The position numbers were made by a program, and so were the translations under genes. Below the pieces are notes generated by a model that was given only the letters and a program-made list of their open reading frames with translations, was not told the DNA's origin and ran no database searches. DNA of 64,000 nucleotides from Bicyclus anynana (Eukaryota > Arthropoda > Insecta > Lepidoptera > Nymphalidae), in NCBI RefSeq assembly GCF_947172395.1, contig NC_069086.1:16753572-16817571 (forward strand). The letters run 5' to 3'. This document shows, piece by piece, positions 55,986 to 64,000 of the stretch. Numbering within the stretch: position 1 is the stretch's first letter; each line of letters starts with the position of its first letter.

Positions 55986-58900
55986 ATGGATGTAGTTGGA
56001 CTTTTAAATAATATCAATGATAAATCTGACATGTTCGCGGTTAAAACTTGGACATCGGAATGGACGAATAGCTTCCAAGATAATCAAGTGAGTATTATTG
56101 ATTTTCGAACAAAGAGTTTTCTGTATTTTTACTGTTTCAGGGTTTTGAATAAAAATGCTTATTTATGCGAAAGTAATTAAAACGTTGCTGATAATCAGCG
56201 AAGTCGTATTATAACTAACAATTATAAATGAGACTTTGGCAAATAGAAATCGATATCCTTGAAAACAAATCAGGAAGTAAGATCTCGATCTGCTAGTCGT
56301 AATTTATAGTGTGTCTATTTGTAAAGTGTTTACATAAAAACATAATTTCATCCAAGTTTTGCACTAATTTTTCCCTGTTTATGTATTTTTAATTTTTATT
56401 ACAATCAAATTTGACGGCCTCCGTGGCGCAGTGGAATGCGCGGTGGATTTACAAGACGGACGTTCTGGGTTCGATCACCGGCTGGGCTGATTGAGGATTT
56501 CTTAATTGGTCCAGATCTGGCTGGTGGGAGGCTTCGGCTGTGGCTAGTTACCACCATACCGGCAAAGACACCCTTGGTTGCTTCTTCAATTGTTCATGTA
56601 CAAAAGTGTTGACAGTCAAGTGCATGGGGTTGTCCAGTTGATTATATGATTGATTATATGATATGATTTTTATTGCGGAAAATGTGGAAAATTGCTCTAT
56701 ACTATATATTATGATATAGAGCAATTTTTCTCATGCACATATGCATAAATATTGATACATTAGCATGAAGCTTTACATTTGTAACATGGATCTAATTATG
56801 TTTAAAGCAATTGTAATAAGAAAGGTTTATAGAAGAAATCACTATTCCAATTAACCCAAAATGTTCAGGAGTTTTAGTTAATTTCTGTACTATTTATTAT
56901 TAATGAATTTTCTATGTGACACATAATACTTGGAAGTTGTATTGCACCTAGTGAACTGAATGCTTAGCAGCTACAATAGCAGTGGCAATGCCCTTGATGG
57001 TTTACTATATAAAAAAATTAAAAGAAGTTATAACAATTATGATTACATTCTTAAAAATAATTTATCCAACCCTCACACTCCTTCAAATAATGGTCCTGGA
57101 GGCCTAATATGCAACAAATGGTAAAGTCTTTTACAATAATTAATTTTATAAGTTAAAATAATATAAATTTAACCACTAACAACCCATATAATCGGCTCAC
57201 TGTTGAGTTGTCCTCTCAGAATGAGAAGGTTTAGGCCAATAGTTCACCTCGTTGACCCAATGCGGATTGGCAGACTTCACTCACTTAGAGTATTAAGAAA
57301 ATTCTCAGGTATGCAAGGGTCCTCACTATGTTTTTCCTTCACCATCTGAGACATAAAATATTTAATTTATAAAAAAAGGCACTTAGCTGAAAAGTTATGC
57401 ATATCTTCAGACCTGGAATCAAGCCATCAACCTCCAAATTAAAGGCAGAGATCACATCCACAGGGCTATCATGGCTCTCTTTATATGAAGTTAAATATTT
57501 TTATTGTGAAAAGTTAACAGTTATTTATTATTTTGTTATCACTCAATGCGTAATATTATCAAGATTTGTAATGGGCTTGTTTATTTTGTCTACAAATAAT
57601 GATTTTGACATAACAGCTGTTTGTTATTGAAATGTGTAGTAGTCCATGCATACAGATATGTATGATTATGTTATTATGGTAAACAAATTTCATGAGTACC
57701 TTTAGATTTTATAAGTTTAAGCATCTTTATCAATTAAATATATAAATATATGTGCTATTATGTATACTTACATACTGTATATTTACAGTTTTGATAATGT
57801 TATATAACAAAACTATTTGATTGTTGATTGGAATAAGATGAAATACTTTGTTCATTATCAACCCATCTTTGGCTCACTGCTGAGTTCGAGTGTCCTCTCA
57901 GAATGGTTGTGTAGTATAAACGTGACATCAAGTTGTTATTATAAAATATGTTGTAGAAATCCAGTGTCAATGGCATTTTAAAATTGTATTGCCAAGATAG
58001 AATGGGAGCTACAAAACCATTTTTAATTTTGTATCATTATTATGTTCGAATTAATTACTATGATTAGGTGTTTCAAAAGTTTTACCAATCTAGGTAAACA
58101 ACTTGAACGAAGTACTAAAAATATCATACATAATATATTAATAATATATTTTTCCATTATATAGTGTTTTCCGGAACCTCTTGGAAAGAAGTTAAAAGCT
58201 GTACCGAAGAAGGTCTCTCCAAGATATCGTGTGGCTAAATTCAAATCTTCTTACTTTAAATACTGATAAAACTAATTATATTTTTTTTATATTTTATATC
58301 GCGCTTCAAGAGTTTTTATCGAATATCCTAAAAGAGCTAATATAACCTAGTCTGTACCCTTTAAAAATGTTAATATTTTAAATTTTTGACACAGATACCC
58401 TTTAAGTATCTGTTCAGACCTCAGTAGAATTCATTGAGTAAAAAAAATCAATTATTCTCTATTTACTCTAGTTAACAAGTGCCTTTTAAGTCAAAATCAA
58501 AACTTTATCTCTTCTCCTATAACTATGGTTGAGGTATCATTCGATTCGGAATCGCATGTAGACAATGATATTAAAATTTAAATACTGTTAGATGCGTTAC
58601 TAGTACATGAAAAACTACGTGCTCAAGAGAGGAAATTTTCACAACTCAACTTTTTTTTTTTTTATTCTTTACAAATTATCCAACCCTCACACTCCTTCAA
58701 ACAATGGTCCTGCAGGCCTAATACGCAACAAATGGTAAAGTCTTTTACAGTAAACAATTTTATAAGTTAAAATAATATGAATTTCATCATTAACAACTTA
58801 TAATCAGCTCACTGTTTAGCAGAAGGGTTAGGCCAATAGTCCACCACATTGGCCCAATGTGGATTGGCAGACTTCGCACACACAGAGAATTAAGAAAATT

Positions 58901-61900
58901 CTCTGGTATGCAGATTTTCTCACGATGTTTTTCCTTCACCGTTTGAGACATGTGATATTTAATTTCTTAAAATGCACACAACTGAAAAGTTGGAGGTGCA
59001 TGCCCCAGACCGGATTCAAGCCCACACCCTCCGGAATCGGAGGCAATGGTCATATCCACTTGGCTATCACGGCTCTTCAATTGAATACATTGTTGCAAAT
59101 TAGTAAAGTATGATGACCAAACGGAAATGCAAACTATAAAAAAATTAGGCACGCAAAAGCAGTGTTATTGCTATAACATATAAATTATATCTTTGGTAGT
59201 CAGTCTGTCACTAAGCTAAACATGATGGACAGACAAAACCCAGACAAAGGAATTTGAATAGTACTTCCAGTGGCGTACACAAGATTTTACTAGGGTATGC
59301 ACAATATATACATCATCATTATCATCCTTATCAACCCAAATTTGGCTCACTGCTGAGCAGGAGTCTGGAAACATATAAAGTATTCAAATTGAATACTCTT
59401 GTATAGCTCGTAGTCCCCAGGGTAGGCAGTGCACCTTTGTATCTATGGAGTGCGCGCCACTGAGTACTAGTTGTTTCATTATATGTATGTAGTATTGTAA
59501 CAGGTGTTATAGACAGATAGGCTACCTAATATGTGATAATGGATAAAGGTTGTTGACCTTAATCATGAGGTCAGCTACTGTTATTGATAGCTTCACATAA
59601 GGTTGCTAAGTATATTAAATACTTTAAATCAACTTCAAAGAAGACAAACGTTTATGATGTGGTGTATGTTTTTTTTTAATAAATTAGTCCAATACGACAA
59701 GTTATGTGAAATATTCAATCAATAGTTTTCTATAAAAACCTTGAAATTACTTAACATTGTTGTTTTAATTGCAACTAAAACGTTAATAAATGTTGTGTAT
59801 GCGGCAGTCCATTGAAAATATTTTGAAAATTCTTTTTGGGGGGCATTATATAATCGATGCTGGAGCTAAAAACATTTTACTTCGATTTTTTGTCTGTCTG
59901 TCTGTCTTTCTGTCCGTGTTTTTTTGTTCATCACGCTGAAACTACTGAATGAATTCAAATGAAACTTGGCACGTTTTAAGACCATAATACGAAGAAGGTT
60001 GTAGGATATTTGTTGACATGTTTATTAGACTGTAGTGTACAAAAACATATCCCAGCAGAGTTATAATACTTGTGCAGTTAGGCATGTTGCAACTTCAGAA
60101 CAGAGTAAAGAAATTCAATGCATATTAATACAAGAAAGGTTCTTCATCTTTAATTTTTTTTTAATATGTTTTCCTTTGTTGCAGTTACTTTGGTCCTTCT
60201 GCGGATGCGTTGTAGTTTCTCTGTTAGTAATAGTCTTCTACTACTATCGGCGATGTCGGACAAAAGGTGACGTATTTTAATTAGCTTTTTAATCATCATC
60301 ATCATATCAGCCGATGGACGTCCACCGCAGGACATAGGCCTTTTGTAGGGACTTCCAAACATCACGATACTGAGCCACCTGCATCCAGCGAATCCCTGCG
60401 ACTCGCTTGGTGTCGTCAGTCTACCTGGTGGGGGGTCGGCCAACACTACGCTCAGTAGTGCGGGGTCATCCCATCACTTTGGGACCCGAGCGTCCATCGG
60501 CTTTTCGAACTATGTGCCCCGCCTATTGCCACTTCAGCTTCGCAATTCGTCGAGCTATGTCGGTGACTTTGGTCACCGACATAGCTCGACATAGGGTGAC
60601 AGAAGCGGATCTCCTCATTTCTGATTCGATCACGCAGAGATACTCCTAACATAGCTCGTTCCATCGCTCGTTCCAATCCTATGTGACTCTGAGCCTTCTT
60701 ATGAGGGCCATAGTTAGCGACCAAGTCTCGGAACCATAGGTCATGATGGATGATTCTGAGGTTTTTAATAGCCCAACAGTAATGGCGTCGGAATCATCAC
60801 CGAGAGGTTGTGGTTCGATCCACGCCCGTTTGAATATTGTTGTACCCACTTATTCATTTCCGATTAGTTGAAATAGAATTAGATTATTAGACATATTATA
60901 AAAGATGTGGTGAATATACTTTATTATAAAATTTATGACTAATTTTACATTGTAATTTAAAAAAATTTAATAAAAAAAATTCAACCGACTTCCAAGTCAA
61001 AAAATAACTAACTAAAAAGCAAAAAATAACATCTTACCTATGTGCTACCTTCTGATCAGTTTGAAGGCGGTGCCAAGCCAGTGTTGTGTTTTAATTAAAG
61101 CTGTTTCTGAAAGAACCACAGAAATTTTGTAGTTAAATGGTGTTTAATTAAAACATCACTGGCTTGGCACCGCCTTCAAACTGATCAGAAGGTAGCACAT
61201 AGGTAAGATGTTATTTTTTGCTTTTTAGTTAGTTATTTTTTGACTTGGAAGTCGGTTGAATTTTTTTTATTAAAATTTTTATTTTTTTATTTTTAGTGTT
61301 AGCATACCTACTGCGTGTGTACAGTCACAACCTATCTAAATGGAAAGTTCTTATCAATACAAAATTATCAAGTCCAAACCCAAGGTAGCTACTATGAGCC
61401 GTCGAGGAGTTCTCTTCACTGTGCTTCGTCTTCATCACCAGACCCTTAATACAGTCACAATCCATCTAGGTGGAAAGTTCTCATCAATTCAAATTTATCA
61501 AGTCCAAACACAAGGTAGCTACTGTGAACCGTCGAGGAGTTCTCTTCACTGTCCCTCGTCTTCCTCATCAGACCCTTAATACAGTCACAATCCATCTAGG
61601 TGGAAAGTTCTCATCAACACAAATTTATCAAGTCCAAACACAAGGTAGCTACTGTGAACCGTCGAGGAGTTCTCTTCACTGTCCATCGTCTTCATCACCA
61701 GACCCTTAATACAGTCACAATCCATCTAGGTGGAAAGTTCTCATCAATTCAAATTTATCAAGTCCAAACACAAGGTAGCTACTGTGAACCGTCGAGGAGT
61801 TCTCTTCACTGTCCCTCGTCTTCCTCATCAGACCCTTAATACAGTCACAATCCATCTAGGTGGAAAGTTCTCATCAACACAAATTTATCAAGTCCAAACA

Positions 61901-63962
61901 CAAGGTAGCTACTGTGAACCGTCGAGGAGTTCTCTTCACTGTCCCTCGTCTTCCTCATCAGACCCTTAATACAGTCACAATCCATCTAGGTGGAAAGTTC
62001 TCATCAACACAAATTTATCAAGTCCAAACACAAGGTAGCTACTGTGAACCGTCGAGGAGTTCTCTTCATTGTCCATCGTCTTCATCACTAGACCCTTAAT
62101 ACAGTCACAACCCATACAGGTGGAAAGTACTCATCAATACAAATTAATCAAGCCCAAACAAAAGGTGACTGCTGTAAATCGTTGACGAGTTCCATCGTCT
62201 GTGTTTCGGCTCCATCATCAGACCAACTCCAAACCTTCATAAAGTTGTAGTGGTTTAAAATACCTTATGGAAACACTAACAAACGCACTAGCCGTCTCTA
62301 CAACTTTCAAAAGTTCCCCTCAATTTCTCCAGGATGCCACCATCAGATCCTGACATGAAAAAAATGGGACCACCCTGGAAGTAAACCCTTCAAAACAAAA
62401 AAAGAATTTTTAAAATCGGTCCATAATTGACGGAATTATCGCTGGACATACATAAAAAAAAAAAAAAAAAAAAAAACATACATACAGCCGAACGTAGAAC
62501 CTCCTCCTTTTTGGAAGTCGGTTAAAAAGTGCGAGTTTCGAATTCACCTATATTCTCAGTATAACATCATACTATAGAAAGAGAATGATGGATGGATCGA
62601 TACACTCGAAATTATACAAAACATCGTTACAGAATAGCCCTTCTGGTCACTATCAATATCATTGGTTAGTTATTGCTGCGGAGTCAATAGTCAAAAATAG
62701 TCGAAGTCAAACAGTTGCCAGTGACCTTTTTGGCACAGTTGGTAATGGTTTCGATACCCATTTCGGGTTAGTTTAGGCTTCTTCTAAATTGGCTCAGTTC
62801 TGGTCTGGTGACTAGTTACCACCCTATCGGTAAAGATGTACCGCCAGACAATTTAGTGTTCCGGTACGATGACCTCTACCAAGTTAGCCCGCTTCCATCT
62901 TAGATTGCATCGCCGCTTAACATCAAGTGATATGGAAGTAAGGCTAACTTGTCAATCTATAAAAAGGCTTGGTTAGGAGTGGGTACGACAATAGTCCAAT
63001 AGGTTGGGTTTGATCTCATGACCTCTTTATGTTGAATCAGCAACTAATCGTACTAGCTATTGAGGTTCAATATATTGTGATTTTTACAGAGTGTAATTAA
63101 TAGACAATAAGCAAATGGTAGATACACCACTTACAAAACTATTTAAATTGGTTTTAGATAATAATTAGTTGGTGTATCTACCAATTGCGTTTTATCCATT
63201 AATTACGGGACATCCTATGTGTGTATGTACAACCTTATTCTATTGGTCACGCGATAATGTGAGATTAACATTGTTTTGATTTTCATTGATTTTAAGATCG
63301 AGCAAAGAATTCCGAATTAAATAATTAAAATAAGTTTAGAGTATTTTGGGTTTGTTTGTTTGTTCAATCACCTCCACGTCTAAACATATGTCAATGAAAT
63401 TTAACAGAGATTATAATATGGCATGGCACTTTACCCAATATTCTACAAAAATCTACAGGCTCCGCTCTCGCTAGTAATCAACATGCAAACGATTTCTTTT
63501 TAAAGAAAGAATACAATAAGGAACTTAAGCTAACTTATCCTAATAACTATACAAATCATGCCCACGTGGAATGGTGGCAAAATTACCGGCTGCATTTCCG
63601 CGTTGGACAGCCAGGCTGATCCTTTGCGCAAAAAATGAGCCAGCCCTTCTGTTATCAGTCGAGGCAACTAGCCGCGGTGAAATGATTCTGAGGAACTTTT
63701 TTCTTAGCATTTCTACTCTATGGCACAAAATTAATATATACATTACATCACAGAATTATCAGGAGGCACAGGCACCACTGCTACAGGCGAGCCGGCCAAA
63801 CGATTCCGAAAACGAGACAAGATGCTGTTCTATGGTCGACGCATGCTGAGGAAGGTGAAGTCGATCTCCAACTCCGGGCAGGGGAGAAAGCGGCGAGCCG
63901 TCATGCGGTTCGCGAGGAAACTGCTGCAGCTGAAGAAGGAATCTGCTCCTGAACAACTAAAG
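55986..63962 (+). CDS. sws: Neuropathy target esterase / swiss cheese, N-terminal part (runs off the window)
   Basis: An ER-anchored lysophospholipase of the patatin family (PNPLA6/7); in flies it deacylates phosphatidylcholine and lysophosphatidylcholine, binds a PKA catalytic subunit, and its loss causes neurodegeneration. Coding exons here are 55986-56087, 60185-60266 and 63763-63962 (102+82+200 bases, 128 codons, in phase, GT/AG borders). The start has a good AAAATGG context. Residues 1-34 begin MDVVGLLNNINDKSDMF, resembling the fly start. Exon 2 encodes the single membrane anchor LLWSFCGCVVVSLLVIVFYY followed by basic YRRCRTK. Exon 3 carries the hallmark KRFRKRDKMLFYGRRMLRK and RRAVMRFARKLLQLKK. 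The cyclic-nucleotide-binding and patatin domains (GxSxG) would be encoded beyond position 64000. Introns 1 and 2 are about 4.1 and 3.5 kb, full of SINEs and a minisatellite. Confidence 0.88.
56412..56572 (+). mobile_element. SINE family A, 5' half, in sws intron 1
   Basis: A head GACGGCCTCCGTGGCGCAGT with a B-box-like GGTTCGATCACC; it stops after GGCAAAGACA, so the 3' half is missing. Confidence 0.75.
57175..57480 (-). mobile_element. SINE family B, diverged copy, in sws intron 1
   Basis: The reverse orientation shows CAATGCGGATTGGCAGACTT and a degraded head at ATCATGGCTCT. It is clearly older than other copies. Confidence 0.6.
57856..57907 (-). mobile_element. SINE family B, tail fragment
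   Basis: TCATTATCAACCCATCTTTG and GTGTCCTCTCAGAATG match only the 3' end of the family. Confidence 0.55.
58652..59077 (-). mobile_element. SINE family B copy next to a poly-T/duplicated segment, sws intron 1
   Basis: The SINE B copy spans 58790-59077 (reverse; TTGGAGGTGCATGCCCCAGA marks the head). The segment before it (58675-58800, CCAACCCTCACACTCCTTCA) repeats 57065-57190, so SINE plus flank occur twice in the intron. This suggests either a larger element or a local duplication. Confidence 0.6.
59268..59465. mobile_element. Degenerate DNA transposon with CAGTGGCGTA-type ends
   Basis: CCAGTGGCGTACACAAG at the left and GAGTGCGCGCCACTGAG at the right form imperfect terminal inverted repeats, enclosing a SINE B tail fragment (59315-59368). 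Confidence 0.5.
59870..59990 (+). repeat. Dispersed repeat with (TCTG)n and GCTGAAACTACTGAATGAAT
   Basis: The conserved core recurs at 31885-31950. It is a non-coding dispersed family with a short tetranucleotide run before it. Confidence 0.5.
60293..60785 (-). mobile_element. RTE-like LINE 3' end (reverse orientation), sws intron 2
   Basis: On the minus strand it encodes a fragment of the reverse transcriptase C-terminus, with frame breaks, ending in ADPPPGRLTTPSESQGFAG-like and VMFGSPYKRPMSCGGRPSAD-like readings, followed by an (ATG)n tail. It is the longest copy of this family here. A foldback lies at 60549-60590 (arm GTCGAGCTATGTCGGTGAC). Confidence 0.75.
60962..61283. repeat. Long inverted repeat, arms about 125 bases
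   Basis: The left arm (60962 to about 61085) containing TTCAACCGACTTCCAAGTCA is answered nearly perfectly by the right arm (about 61155-61283) ending GACTTGGAAGTCGGTTGAA. The loop (about 70 bases) itself pairs GTGTTTTAATTAAA with TTTAATTAAAACA. The outer CCGACTTCC motif is the same as at 62512-62526. Confidence 0.85.
61321..62228 (+). repeat. 130-bp minisatellite, six full units plus one decayed unit
   Basis: Units start ACAGTCACAA at 61321, 61451, 61581, 61711, 61841, 61971 and (decayed) 62101. The units from 61451 to 61971 are nearly identical; units at 61451 and 61711 share TCATCAATTCAAATTTATCA whereas 61581, 61841 and 61971 read TCATCAACAC, so a 260-bp dimer has been copied. The array lies between a long inverted repeat and a CCGACTTCC-type end, all in sws intron 2. 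Confidence 0.95.
62229..62526 (-). mobile_element. Terminal part of the CCGACTTCC repeat family with poly(A) run
   Basis: It contains CCACCATCAGATCCTGACAT, a 20-base A run at about 62455-62476, and the end CCTCCTCCTTTTTGGAAGTC. The same parts, in reverse order and strand, occur at 35095-35440. Confidence 0.6.
62755..62962 (+). mobile_element. SINE family A, diverged copy
   Basis: GTACCGCCAGACAATTTAGT, GTTCCGGTACGATG and a tail GTAAGGCTAACTTGTC show the 3' two-thirds of the family. Confidence 0.6.
63110..63189. repeat. Small hairpin in sws intron 2
   Basis: GCAAATGGTAGATACACCAC pairs with TTGGTGTATCTACCAATTGC over about 20 bases, with two mismatches and an AT-rich loop. Confidence 0.65.
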
Positions 63963-64000
63963 GTAAAATATAAATAAATTAATCTCTATTCTAAATCATC

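Noticed and set aside
61340..62099. Five overlapping 79-codon plus-strand frames with almost the same sequence
   Set aside because: They recur every 130 bases in shifting frames, as expected from the minisatellite; no splice or start context supports them.
61321..62228. CRISPR-like array
   Set aside because: The units are contiguous 130-base repeats without unique spacers, in an animal genome.

Overview
The window looks like nuclear DNA from a moth or butterfly (Lepidoptera). It is AT-rich, has spliced genes with long introns, and is packed with transposon families typical of Lepidoptera: two tRNA-derived SINE families, Lep1-like non-autonomous Helitrons ending in CTAGT, RTE-like LINE 3' ends with (ATG)n tails, and many foldback MITEs. 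Codon use and conserved proteins are insect-like. One 200-base N gap lies at 33161-33360. No database search was possible, so gene names rest on recognising protein motifs, and repeat family names rest on ends, internal promoters and copies compared inside the window.

Layout. Positions 1 to about 30 kb are almost entirely repeats and unassigned AT-rich DNA; one unassigned open exon-like stretch lies at 3355-3509 (+). From 44.5 kb leftwards runs a minus-strand gene for a secreted or membrane protein. It has a TATA/initiator promoter near 44470-44497, a signal-peptide exon at 44022-44076, and a GC-rich ectodomain exon at 30285-30469 that matches in phase; the rest would lie further left or outside the window. 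Positions 46.2-49.5 kb hold a complete four-exon plus-strand nucleotide-sugar transporter gene (SLC35B4 type, related to Drosophila Efr). Converging on it from the right is a complete minus-strand SR splicing factor gene, Rbp1 (SRSF3 type, 49753-54552), with two in-frame alternative donors in its RS exon. Head-to-head with Rbp1, the plus-strand gene swiss cheese (sws; neuropathy target esterase, PNPLA6 type) starts at 55986 and runs off the right edge; its first three coding exons are present.

The genes do not form a pathway: a sugar-nucleotide transporter of the ER/Golgi, a nuclear splicing regulator, an ER phospholipase of the nervous system and a surface or secreted protein lie side by side, as is usual in insect genomes. 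The points most worth a second look are the Rbp1 tandem donor sites, the unidentified minus-strand secreted gene with a 13.5 kb first intron, a 130-bp tandem repeat inside a foldback element in the second sws intron, several near-perfect long hairpins, and a three-level nest of MITE and SINE insertions. I see no bacterial-type system, CRISPR array or clearly new biochemical system.
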